A stretch of DNA of 64,000 nt from a virus. Below are positions 26,439 to 33,517 of this stretch, one piece after another. Made by a program: the position numbers and the translations under genes. The DNA lies in IMG/VR virus record IMGVR_UViG_3300003322_000796, positions 22,429 to 86,428 of that record; one strand, written 5' to 3'. Positions within the stretch are counted from its first letter, which is position 1. Every line of letters starts with the position of its first letter. The notes under the pieces were generated by a model. It saw only the letters and a program-made list of their open reading frames with translations, was not told where the DNA came from and made no database searches.

Positions 26439-26948
26439 ATGCTGCGCACTCGCATGGCGACGTCGTACATCAAGCGGACGATTCGTCCGCTGTACGGCTG
26501 GACCCAGTCGACGCCTGCTTCGTGCTTCCTGGACCCCGCGTGGGACCGCTCGGTCAACATCTGGCCGGGCATGGTCTTCATGCGCACCTCGGGTGAGAAC
26601 GTCACCCTGCTCAACGCCACCGGCGTCCCCTACGGCCTCGGTGCCCTCTACGTGGGCGGCGACGGCATCGACGAGCCGCTGGACGCAGGCATCAACACCT
26701 TCGCGGTGTGGAAGCTCGCGCCCGACGCGGAGTTCGAGATCCTGGCCCCGGCCTTCGACACCACCCAGACGTGGACCGACCCGGGCGACGGTACCGAGCT
26801 GCTGATCTACGGCCAGACCACCGGTGCGAACCGGGGCAAGCTGGTCCCGGCGGGCACCTCCGGCGCTTCGGCGCAGCCGGTGGCCCGCCTGCTCAAGGTC
26901 AACTCCGCTACGAAGATCACCATCGGTGGTCTCCGCCAGAAGTACTAG
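26439..26948 (+). CDS. head decoration (capsid-stabilising) protein
   Basis: 169 residues from ATG 26439, which has GGGAGGA five bases upstream; several in-frame starts lie further up but within the leader. It is a compact beta-rich protein with few charges (NIWPGMVFMRTSGENVTLLNATG...GLGALYVGGDGIDEP...). It sits 13 bases before the major capsid gene, the standard place for a decoration or cement protein added to the mature shell. The fold resembles phage lambda gpD-like proteins in size and position; this is inferred. Confidence 0.65.
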   Translation: MLRTRMATSYIKRTIRPLYGWTQSTPASCFLDPAWDRSVNIWPGMVFMRTSGENVTLLNATGVPYGLGALYVGGDGIDEPLDAGINTFAVWKLAPDAEFEILAPAFDTTQTWTDPGDGTELLIYGQTTGANRGKLVPAGTSGASAQPVARLLKVNSATKITIGGLRQKY

Positions 26949-26961
26949 GAGCTGACCTGAG

Positions 26962-27951
26962 ATGACGACCCAGACTCTCGCCGCAACCTCGTCCCTGCGG
27001 GGACGGGTGGCCCGCAAGTCCGACGACTACGTGGCCTCGATCGTCGCCCGCCGTGAGAAGAGCGCTCCGCTCTCCCACGAGGCGAAGGTCCAGAAGATGG
27101 CGCTCATCCTCTCCGACGAGACCAGCGGCATCCGCCGTCTGGGCGTCGGCATGGTGGGCCCCATCCAGCTCAAGCTCCGCTACCAGGGCATCACCCGGAA
27201 CGTGCTCGTCGAGGACCCGGTCACGCCGGGTACCCCCGTCGAGTACGACGTCTGGGACGACCTGGGCCAGGCGTACATCATGTCGGGCACCGAGGGCGAA
27301 GTCCGCGTGACTCCGTTCGAGGGCAAGCGTGTTCCGGTGCGGTTCTTCCGCATCGCCTCGCGCCCGGCGATCCGCAAGGAGGACCTGTTCTACCTCCGCA
27401 TCAACGCGGTGGAGCAGGCCCAGGACGAGACCAAGCAGGCGATCCTCAAGCAGGAGGACACCCGCCTGCTCGTCCTGCTCCAGGCCGCGCTGACGGACTA
27501 CGCCACGCGCCCGGACCACACGGTCACCCCGAACCACAACATCACGGAGGCGTCGGGCTACCTGACGCCGGGCTCGCTGTACAGCGCGGTCGCCATGACC
27601 GACATGCACGAGCTTCAGTCGGCGCGGATATTGATCAACCCGTTCGACTTCCGCGACCTGTACCGCTGGGACATCAACCAGACGGGCTGGGCGTTCAAGG
27701 ACCGCGTCGTCGCCGGTGAGACCATCACCAGCTTCGGCGAGTTCCAGATCCAGCGCTCGATCATCGTGCCCCAGGGCAAGGTGTTCCTCACCCCCGAGCC
27801 GAACTTCCTCGGTGTCTTCCCGGTTCTCTACTCGCTCGACGTCGAGGAGAACCACATGGTGGAGGCGTTCTGGAAGGGCTGGGTGTTCGACGAGATGGTC
27901 AACATGTCCATCCTGAACCCCCGTGGTATCGCCACCATCACCAAGGCGTAG
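26962..27951 (+). CDS. major capsid protein
   Basis: 329 residues from ATG 26962. Charged helical N-terminal arm (about 10-45), then alternating strands and helices with the P-domain spine helix (about 130-175, RKEDLFYLRINAVEQAQDETKQAILKQ). A C-terminal region follows, rich in F, N and P (QSARILINPFDFRDLYRWDINQTG...FLGVFPVLYSLDVEEN). This layout is that of HK97-fold capsid proteins of actinophage myoviruses. Its position after protease, scaffold and decoration genes and before a terminator supports it. Length is normal for a shell subunit without long insertions. Confidence 0.85.
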   Translation: MTTQTLAATSSLRGRVARKSDDYVASIVARREKSAPLSHEAKVQKMALILSDETSGIRRLGVGMVGPIQLKLRYQGITRNVLVEDPVTPGTPVEYDVWDDLGQAYIMSGTEGEVRVTPFEGKRVPVRFFRIASRPAIRKEDLFYLRINAVEQAQDETKQAILKQEDTRLLVLLQAALTDYATRPDHTVTPNHNITEASGYLTPGSLYSAVAMTDMHELQSARILINPFDFRDLYRWDINQTGWAFKDRVVAGETITSFGEFQIQRSIIVPQGKVFLTPEPNFLGVFPVLYSLDVEENHMVEAFWKGWVFDEMVNMSILNPRGIATITKA

Positions 27952-27970
27952 TGCGGCGGCCTTCGGGCCC

Positions 27971-28020
27971 AAGCGAAAGCCCCCTCCCGGGATTCCGGGG
28001 CGGGGGCTTTCCGCTTTTCC
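27971..28020 (+). terminator. strong terminator-like hairpin after the capsid gene
   Basis: AAGCGAAAGCCCC (27971-27983) pairs with GGGGCTTTCCGCTT (28003-28016) with one bulged base; TTCC follows. Arms are also suited to stop the opposing HTH transcript. Confidence 0.7.
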
Positions 28021-28027
28021 AGTGCCT

Positions 28028-28324
28028 CTATTCGGGCTCTGGATATGCGTCTTCACGACGCTTCCGAGGGGTGATGTGGATTCCTGTGAGGCGCTGCCAC
28101 TTCCTCTCGAATTCCTCGATATCCGGGAGAAGCCACACCCGGCCGCAGTCGAGCTTGCGCCAGTGGGGGCAGCGGGCCTCGGTGATCTCGCTGACGCGCT
28201 GCTTGGAGATCTTCCACCGCCGGGACAGTTCGGAGAGGCCGAGGATCTGGAGTTCCGTGACGTCCAGCAGGCGCGGTCCGGTCTCCTCCTCGGTCTCCTG
28301 GGGAGTGGGGGTATGAGTGCTCAT
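28028..28324 (-). CDS. helix-turn-helix DNA-binding protein
   Basis: 98 residues if started at the ATG whose complement is 28322-28324; upstream ATGs at 28354 and 28360 would add 10 or 12 residues, and no start has a clear binding site. The core LGLSELSRRWKISKQRVSEITEARCPHWRKLDCGRVWLLPDIEEFE is a winged-helix/AlpA-MerR-type HTH: helix 1 LSELSRRW, recognition helix KQRVSEI, wing GRVWLLP. It is one of only two reverse-strand genes, placed between capsid and minor head operons. Three short palindromes at its start suggest autoregulation. It probably regulates phage transcription; excisionase-like use is an alternative. Confidence 0.7.
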   Translation of the reverse strand: MSTHTPTPQETEEETGPRLLDVTELQILGLSELSRRWKISKQRVSEITEARCPHWRKLDCGRVWLLPDIEEFERKWQRLTGIHITPRKRREDAYPEPE

Positions 28325-28359
28325 ACGATCAAGGATCGCACATGGGGTTGACATTGTCA
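28312..28359 (+). promoter_or_regulatory. cluster of three palindromes at the HTH gene start (operator candidates)
   Basis: TATGAG-TG-CTCATA (28312-28325), CGATC-AAG-GATCG (28326-28338) and TGACA-T-TGTCA (28349-28359) lie side by side. The last overlaps TTGACA (28348-28353), a perfect -35 hexamer on the + strand, though no good -10 follows. The arms differ, so they may bind different proteins. Confidence 0.5.
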
Positions 28360-28443
28360 TGGTCTGGTGTGCATCCTGGCGGAGCAGTAGTTGCTACCGC
28401 TTCTTCTCGGGCCCCCACCCTGCGGTAGCTGTCGTCACCTGGA

Positions 28444-28480
28444 GAAGCCCCCGGCACCCCCCCCGCCGGGGGCTTCTTCC
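28444..28480 (+). terminator. strong intrinsic terminator-like hairpin
   Basis: Twelve-base stem GAAGCCCCCGGC (28444-28455) with GCCGGGGGCTTC (28465-28476), loop of C residues, then TTCC. It isolates the HTH control region from the next unit. The adjacent bases 28361-28443 hold nothing else I can identify. Confidence 0.75.
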
Positions 28481-28516
28481 TGTGCTACCGCCCGTGACTC
28501 CGCATAAGGGGTGAGA
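28481..28516 (+). promoter_or_regulatory. bipartite element 9 (TGTGC-N19-TAAGGGGTGAGA)
   Basis: Left half 28481-28485 (one change), right half 28505-28516. It follows a terminator and heads the minor head unit at 28542. GGGGT/ACCCC can pair around the right half. Confidence 0.65.
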
Positions 28517-28541
28517 GAACCCCAGTTTCTGAGGAGTCACC

Positions 28542-29081
28542 ATGCCTGTCGGCACGATCGTTGCCCGCAACCGGATGGACGGAGTCACCGTCCTCGCGGC
28601 GGACGTCAAGGGGAACCACTCTGTGGAGTGGGCGGCCCTGGGCGACCCCAACGGGGACGACATCCAGTTCATCCCGGCCGAGGTCCAGGAGTCCGTGGCC
28701 TTCCGCCGCGCCGTGTCGCGCGGGATCGTGGAGATCATCCCGGACGAGTCGGACCCGGACGTCGTCTCTGCCCTGGAGCGCCAGGTCGCCGCCTTCCAGC
28801 GGCGCCAGGAAGGCGCCAAGGAGGATGTCGAGGTCACGATCGAGAAGCCGACCGACCGCGACTCCGTCTCCGCCTTCTGCGTCGGTCCCGACTCTCGGGG
28901 TACGGGCAAGTGCGGACAGGCGGTGGCCATCCCCGAGAAGAAGCTCAAGGACGAGCCGCCGCTGTGCGCCCAGCACAAGCACCTCGCCACCCAGTTCGTT
29001 CCCGACGTCGTCAAGGGCGCCGAGGACAAGGTGGAATGGGTGCACGTCACCCTCGGCGCCCGCGAGCGTCACTCGATCTAG
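28542..29081 (+). CDS. hypothetical head-region protein with a zinc knuckle
   Basis: 179 residues from ATG 28542 (GAGGAGTCACC). N-terminal beta-rich part (GTIVARNRMDGVTVLAADVKGNHSVEWAALGDP), a helical linker (ALERQVAAFQRRQEG), then C-x9-C and C-x2-H (AFCVGPDSRGTGKCGQ, PPLCAQHKH), which could form one zinc site. It lies between capsid and connector genes. No family recognised; a minor head protein is likely from position. Confidence 0.6.
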   Translation: MPVGTIVARNRMDGVTVLAADVKGNHSVEWAALGDPNGDDIQFIPAEVQESVAFRRAVSRGIVEIIPDESDPDVVSALERQVAAFQRRQEGAKEDVEVTIEKPTDRDSVSAFCVGPDSRGTGKCGQAVAIPEKKLKDEPPLCAQHKHLATQFVPDVVKGAEDKVEWVHVTLGARERHSI

Positions 29082-29093
29082 GAGGCACCTCAC

Positions 29094-29852
29094 ATGGCAG
29101 ACGAGAAGTCCGAGCAGGAAGCCAGCAAGACCGGCCAGGACGTGGAGACCCCGGAGCAGGACGGTGTCCCGGCGGACGCCAAGCGCGACTCCATGGGTGT
29201 CCCGTACGGCACCGGCACTCCCGAGGGCCAGGAGACCTACGTCCGCGAGGGCGACACCCCGGTGGACGCGGAGGGCAACACTCCGGCGCCGGGTGACCCG
29301 GAGTCCGAGAACCCCCTGTACGCCGAGGGTCCCGAGACCCCGTCGGCGGCCGAGCAGCAGGTGGCCAGCCCGTACTCCGAGGACAACCCGGACCACGTCC
29401 CGGACCCCACGGCCATGAGCGGCACCCTGGAGACCTCCGGCACGGGCGGCGGGGCCAATGAGACCCTGCGCGGCACCACCGGTGTCTTCGAGGAGGCCGG
29501 TCTTCCGTCGTACCGGAGCGAGCACGTGGTCTCCGGCGACAACACGGGCCAGCCCGAGCCGACGGGCGCCGGTGCGGAGCCCACCTCGTACCAGGAGACC
29601 ACCATCGCCGGTGCGGCCCCTGGTCCTCGCGAAGGCGAGGCGGAGGGCCCCTTCACGACCGCCCGGAAGCCCACTGAGGGCTCCGGAGACGGTTCTGAGA
29701 CCGAAGAGACCACGGAGGACGCCGAGGCGCTCCAGGAGCCCGCTGAGGGCGACCAGGAGCCCAAGGAGTCCGCCCCGGCCAAGAAGACCGCAGCAGCGAA
29801 GAAGACGGCCGCGAAGAAGACCACTTCCTCGCGTACGCAGTCCCAGTCCTGA
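29094..29852 (+). CDS. acidic protein with lysine/alanine tail
   Basis: 252 residues from ATG 29094 (AGGAGGCACC). Strongly acidic, rich in Glu, Thr, Pro and Gly over 220 residues with no ordered core. The end is AKKTAAAKKTAAKKTTSSRTQSQ, a histone-H1-like basic tail that would bind DNA or the acidic mesh of the head. A flexible head-interior or decoration protein is possible. No known family. Confidence 0.6.
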   Translation: MADEKSEQEASKTGQDVETPEQDGVPADAKRDSMGVPYGTGTPEGQETYVREGDTPVDAEGNTPAPGDPESENPLYAEGPETPSAAEQQVASPYSEDNPDHVPDPTAMSGTLETSGTGGGANETLRGTTGVFEEAGLPSYRSEHVVSGDNTGQPEPTGAGAEPTSYQETTIAGAAPGPREGEAEGPFTTARKPTEGSGDGSETEETTEDAEALQEPAEGDQEPKESAPAKKTAAAKKTAAKKTTSSRTQSQS

Positions 29853-29872
29853 ACCCGTAGGGGAGCAGAGCC

Positions 29873-31276
29873 ATGAGTACACCGCCCGGATACGCGGGTA
29901 GCAACACCGACACCTCGGGCGTCTCCGGTAACACCGGCCCTGCTTCCCGGGGGACCCAGGACCGCGCCTCCGTCACGGAGACCGCGACTCCCGGGGGCGT
30001 CGGGGGTGACCCGGACACCGGACTCGCGCCGGACCCGAACACCCAGATGAACGGCACGCCGGACACCTCGGGCACCAACGCCGCGTCCGGTCCGTACACC
30101 CCCGTTCCCCCGCCGCTTCTCTCCGGCACCGTGGCCACGGACATGGTCGGCTGGCCGCAGACTCCCGGCGTCACCCAGGCCTACCGGGCCCCCACCCAGG
30201 GGATCGGGTACATGGGGGCCGCCGGGTCGGCGGACACCACCTGGACCGACCGGCCGATCTCGGACGGCTCCACGCGCCCGGACTACGTCCAGAACATGAC
30301 CGGCACCCTGGACTCGTACTACATCGGCGCCAACGGAGCGAACGGCCCCGGCACCTCCAGCCTGATCCCGGTCGCCCCCTCCGGCACGCCCACCGTGGCG
30401 ACGGGCCCCCGCTCGGTCACCGTCACCTGGGCGGCCGTCGCCGACCCGGCTGCCACGGCGCCGGTGCTCGGGTACGTCATCCTCGGCTCCACCGGCGGTA
30501 CGACCTTCGTCGGCGACAACGTCACCTCCGCCGTGGTCACCAACCTGGACCCGGGCCAGACCTACAAGTTCCGGGTGGCCGCGCGGAACAAGAACGGCGT
30601 GGGCCCCTACGGCTCCCTGTCGGCCGCTGTACGCCCGTACAACCCGGACGAGGCCGACGCCCTCAACCCGGGCGGTCTGGACCCGTACTGGAAGCAGAAC
30701 CCGATCTACAACGCGGACGGCTCGATCAAGTCCGGCACGGGTACGGCGGGCCAGCCGGGTGCCCCCACGGGCGTGGTCCTCTCCGGCACTACGACCCCGG
30801 GCGTGGTCAACGTCAACTGGACGGCTCCGGCCTCCGGCGGCAACGTCCTGAGCTACACCGTGACCCTGTCCAGCGGCCAGACGAAGTCGGTCGCGAACAA
30901 CGTCACCACGGCGCAGTTCACGGGCGTCACCAGCGCCACGGCCATCACCGGCACGGTCACCTCGGAAGGCGCGGTCACGGACGCCACGTCCAGCCCCTCG
31001 GCCTCCTTCGGCAAGCCGACGGCTCCGGCCGCTCCGGTGGCCTCCAGCCCCTCGGCCGGTGTGGTCCGCCTGACCTGGACCGCCCCGTCCTCGGGTGCTC
31101 CGCTGAACTACATCCTGACCCTCTCCAACGGCTCTACGGCCACGGTGGCGGGCAACATCCTCACGTACGACTTCACCGGCCAGACCACCGGCCAGTCGCG
31201 TACGGGCACCGTGGGCGCACAGGGCTCGGTCTCCACGACCACTTCCGCCGCGTCCAACTCCGTCACGGTCGCCTGA
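29873..31276 (+). CDS. fibronectin type III-repeat virion protein (capsid decoration fibre)
   Basis: 467 residues from ATG 29873 (GGGGAGCAGAGCC). Residues 1-165 are Gly/Thr/Pro-rich. A canonical FN3 domain (about 163-260) has VTVTWAAVADPAATAPVLGYVI...LDPGQTYKFRVAARNKNGVGP. Two further Ig/FN3-like units follow (about 297-385 and 386-467: VNVNWTAPASGGNVLSYTVTLS and VRLTWTAPSSGAPLNYILTLS). Such domains decorate phage heads and tails and bind cell-surface carbohydrate weakly. It closes its transcription unit before a terminator. Confidence 0.75.
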   Translation: MSTPPGYAGSNTDTSGVSGNTGPASRGTQDRASVTETATPGGVGGDPDTGLAPDPNTQMNGTPDTSGTNAASGPYTPVPPPLLSGTVATDMVGWPQTPGVTQAYRAPTQGIGYMGAAGSADTTWTDRPISDGSTRPDYVQNMTGTLDSYYIGANGANGPGTSSLIPVAPSGTPTVATGPRSVTVTWAAVADPAATAPVLGYVILGSTGGTTFVGDNVTSAVVTNLDPGQTYKFRVAARNKNGVGPYGSLSAAVRPYNPDEADALNPGGLDPYWKQNPIYNADGSIKSGTGTAGQPGAPTGVVLSGTTTPGVVNVNWTAPASGGNVLSYTVTLSSGQTKSVANNVTTAQFTGVTSATAITGTVTSEGAVTDATSSPSASFGKPTAPAAPVASSPSAGVVRLTWTAPSSGAPLNYILTLSNGSTATVAGNILTYDFTGQTTGQSRTGTVGAQGSVSTTTSAASNSVTVA

Positions 31277-31289
31277 CCTGACGGCGCGC

Positions 31290-31323
31290 AGAAGCCCCGG
31301 GGACCTGAACCCGGGGCTTCTCG
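31290..31323 (+). terminator. strong intrinsic terminator-like hairpin
   Basis: AGAAGCCCCGGG (31290-31301) with CCCGGGGCTTCT (31310-31321), eight-base loop. Thirty-three bases before bipartite element 10. Confidence 0.75.
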
Positions 31324-31354
31324 CACATCTGTTGGTAGCAGCGCAGGGTCCTCC

Positions 31355-31390
31355 TGTCGACCCTCCGGGATCACCCGGGAAGGGGTGAGG
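31355..31390 (+). promoter_or_regulatory. bipartite element 10 (TGTCG-N19-GAAGGGGTGAGG)
   Basis: Left half 31355-31359, right half 31379-31390. It heads the connector unit at 31416. GGGGT (31383-31387) can pair with ACCCC (31391-31395) just after it. Confidence 0.7.
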
Positions 31391-31415
31391 ACCCCCACGA
31401 GAGGAACGGGAGCGG

Positions 31416-32078
31416 ATGTCCACCACAAGCCAGCGCATGGGGCTCAAGATCCCCGACGGGTCGGACCCGTTCCTGCGGACCGACTTCGTCCAGAACTACA
31501 ACACTCTGGACAGCTACCCGGGTGTCCGGGTCTGCACGTCCACCACCCGGCCTACGTGGGGTGCCGGGCAGGCGGGCATGGTCATCATGGAGACCGACAC
31601 CCGCCGGAACATGATGTGGACCGGCACCACCTGGCGCGAGCTGCTCACCGGACCGGCGGTCTGGTGGGGCTCGATGCGTCCTCAGGTGATGATCGGCGCG
31701 GGCACCATGGTGACCTACGTCGTGGGCACCTTCACGGTCAACCGGCCCGGCTCTCTGGTCGGCATCACGACCACCGAGCACGCGCTCCCCTGCCGGGGGT
31801 ACACCGGCGCCACGACCCGCGTCATGATCGACGGCTCGGACGCCAACTTCGACGGCCCCAACCAGCACGGCGAGTTCGTGCAGACGGCTTTCCCCAACAC
31901 CTCCACCTTCGGCACCGACCGGTGGTACCAGACGGTTGCCTCCCTGGGCGTCCGCAACATCTCCGCCGGTACGCATTCCATCGGCATCCGCGTCACCACC
32001 CAGGCGGGGGCCAACCAGCAGCTCAAGCTGACCTCCGTCCGGGCGCTGGCGATGTTCGCCAACGGCACGGACCGCTAG
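31416..32078 (+). CDS. minor structural protein with beta-sandwich-like C-terminus
   Basis: 220 residues from ATG 31416. The first 85 residues form the small domain common in actinophage fibres and head spikes (IPDGSDPFLRTDFVQNYNTLDSYPG...MVIMETDTRRNMMWTGTTWREL). The last 125 are a beta-sandwich-like module (TYVVGTFTVNRPGSLVGITTTEHALPCRGYTGATTRVMIDG). Head spike or short fibre is likely. It precedes the connector gene by eight bases. Confidence 0.65.
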   Translation: MSTTSQRMGLKIPDGSDPFLRTDFVQNYNTLDSYPGVRVCTSTTRPTWGAGQAGMVIMETDTRRNMMWTGTTWRELLTGPAVWWGSMRPQVMIGAGTMVTYVVGTFTVNRPGSLVGITTTEHALPCRGYTGATTRVMIDGSDANFDGPNQHGEFVQTAFPNTSTFGTDRWYQTVASLGVRNISAGTHSIGIRVTTQAGANQQLKLTSVRALAMFANGTDR

Positions 32079-32086
32079 GAGCCCTC

Positions 32087-32956
32087 ATGGCCCTGTACTG
32101 GAACGACCGCAAGTACGTCAGCCAGTACGCCATCGATCCGGTGGGGATCAAGCTCGTCCGCAACCAGGTCCCCATCGACGCCGACGGCGACGTGACGGCG
32201 ACGATGTTCTCCGAGACGACCGGCAACCAGGTCTTCACCCGTCCGGCCACCCATGTGGCCACGGGGGAGTACGAGGTCTCCTTCTCCAGCGCGGAGACCT
32301 CGGTCCCGGGTTCGTACACCCTTACGTGGACGTACGCGGTCCTGGGCAACCAGGAGTACCTGGAGTCGGGGATCGAGATCGGTCCGGCCGCTCCGTCGTA
32401 CGACTACCTGCCGGAGCCCTTCAAGGACCTCGTGGAGCAGACGGTCCTCCGGCTGGCCGACACGATCGACTCCCCGGGCGGCGGCCCGAACCTCACCACG
32501 TACGTGCAGTCGAAGTACGGACGCGGCCGGATCGCCGAGCTGATGCAGATCGCCCTGGGCCGCATGAACACCATGGCCCAGCCCTTCCAGACGTACACCC
32601 TGGACGGGGTCGGGGGAGCGGTCTTCCCGGTGGCTCAGTGGGGGCCGCTGCTGGGCACGCTCACCTGGATCGAAACCCTCAAGCACCTGATCCGCTCCTA
32701 CACCGAGCAGCCGACCTTCATGGGCTCCGGGGATGTTTCCCGGCTCGACAGGCGTGACTACACGCAGCGCTGGAGAGACGTGCTCATGGAGGAGGAAGCG
32801 GCGGCCAAGAGCCAGTTGGACGTCTTCAAGATCGCCTCCATGGGTCTGGGCCGACCGGCCGTCTTGATCTCGGGCGGGGTGTATGGTCGATATGGGCCAA
32901 CTCGTATGGCTGGTTCCGTTGCTGCCCGTCCGCGTTATTGGACGAGGTTCTACTGA
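32087..32956 (+). CDS. head-tail connector / head completion protein
   Basis: 289 residues from ATG 32087 (TAGGAGC upstream); the frame is open further upstream but overlaps the previous gene. The N-terminal beta domain (about 1-105: WNDRKYVSQYAIDPVGIKL...GSYTLTWTYAVLG) is immunoglobulin-like. The C-terminal part is helical (EPFKDLVEQTVLRLADTIDS...YGRGRIAELMQIALGRMN...TLTWIETLKHLIRSYTEQP), like adaptor proteins bound under the portal. Position between capsid and neck genes supports this. Confidence 0.65.
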   Translation: MALYWNDRKYVSQYAIDPVGIKLVRNQVPIDADGDVTATMFSETTGNQVFTRPATHVATGEYEVSFSSAETSVPGSYTLTWTYAVLGNQEYLESGIEIGPAAPSYDYLPEPFKDLVEQTVLRLADTIDSPGGGPNLTTYVQSKYGRGRIAELMQIALGRMNTMAQPFQTYTLDGVGGAVFPVAQWGPLLGTLTWIETLKHLIRSYTEQPTFMGSGDVSRLDRRDYTQRWRDVLMEEEAAAKSQLDVFKIASMGLGRPAVLISGGVYGRYGPTRMAGSVAARPRYWTRFY

Positions 32957-32957
32957 G

Positions 32958-33173
32958 ATGGCCGGGCCCAAGAGGTCCTCGGTCGTCCAGAAGTGGTTCA
33001 ACCTCGGTATGACCGGCGTCTGGGCCCTCCTGCTCATTCCCACCATGCTCTGGTGGAAGGAGTCGGTCCTCTGGGTCGCCATCATGTCCCTGTACGCGAA
33101 CGTGGTGGGGCACTGGAGCGCCTACCAGGGCTCACGGGCAGAGATGGAGGCCGAGAATGGGAACGGCGGCTGA
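32958..33173 (+). CDS. small two-helix membrane protein
   Basis: 71 residues from ATG 32958, one base after the previous stop (an in-frame GTG at 32883 would add 25 residues within that gene). Two hydrophobic helices (about 16-33 and 36-54) with a basic N-terminus and acidic C-terminus. Small membrane proteins in actinophage structural operons include holins and superinfection factors; nothing specific can be assigned. Confidence 0.6.
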   Translation: MAGPKRSSVVQKWFNLGMTGVWALLLIPTMLWWKESVLWVAIMSLYANVVGHWSAYQGSRAEMEAENGNGG

Positions 33174-33336
33174 ACCGGCCACCAGGGCCCGTCTCATGGG
33201 CTATGTGCGCACGGGGTGCATCAAGTGCGGCGGCTTCTCCAAGAAGATCGCGAGGAAGCCCCACGACTGCGCCCTCCGCAAGGAGGTCTCCCGGAGCACG
33301 GAGAAGCAGGAGTGGCGCCGGGCCCTGAGGTCCTGA
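33157..33336 (+). CDS. 59-residue zinc-knuckle protein
   Basis: ATG 33157 lies within the end of the previous gene in another frame and stops at TGA 33334-33336. The sequence MGTAAEPATRARLMGYVRTG is followed by C-x2-C (CIKC), a basic stretch, H-x2-C (HDC) and a charged tail: a C2HC zinc site. GAGG lies about seven bases before the start (33146-33149). The small size makes it easy to miss, but the four well-spaced ligands argue that it is real. Confidence 0.55.
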   Translation: MGTAAEPATRARLMGYVRTGCIKCGGFSKKIARKPHDCALRKEVSRSTEKQEWRRALRS

Positions 33337-33397
33337 TAGCGTCAGGGCATAGGCAGGTGAGGTGGTCCCTCCGCTGATCCTGCACCGTCGGAGAGAG

Positions 33398-33412
33398 GGA
33401 TTTTTAAAATCC
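33398..33412 (+). promoter_or_regulatory. AT-rich palindrome GGATTTTTAAAATCC
   Basis: Seven-base arms around one T, the only perfectly palindromic copy of the rare TTTAAA islands in this window. It sits in a 181-base intergenic gap upstream of a terminator and element 11; the rest of that gap (33337-33397) shows no gene. Confidence 0.35.
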
Positions 33413-33421
33413 GGCGGCTTC

Positions 33422-33460
33422 CGTCAGCCCCTCCCGTATCCAGTCCGGGAGGGGCTGACG
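33422..33460 (+). terminator. 15-base-pair hairpin, terminator-like
   Basis: CGTCAGCCCCTCCCG (33422-33436) pairs perfectly with CGGGAGGGGCTGACG (33446-33460), loop of nine. No U tract follows, but its place directly before bipartite element 11 matches the other terminators. Confidence 0.6.
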
Positions 33461-33462
33461 CA

Positions 33463-33498
33463 TGTCCGGATCAGGCCGAGTCCGGAGAAGGGGTGAAG
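33463..33498 (+). promoter_or_regulatory. bipartite element 11 (TGTCC-N19-GAAGGGGTGAAG)
   Basis: Left half 33463-33467, right half 33487-33498, three bases after a 15-bp hairpin. It heads the spike gene (GTG 33518). Confidence 0.75.
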
Positions 33499-33517
33499 AC
33501 GAGCCCCTGGAGGACGC

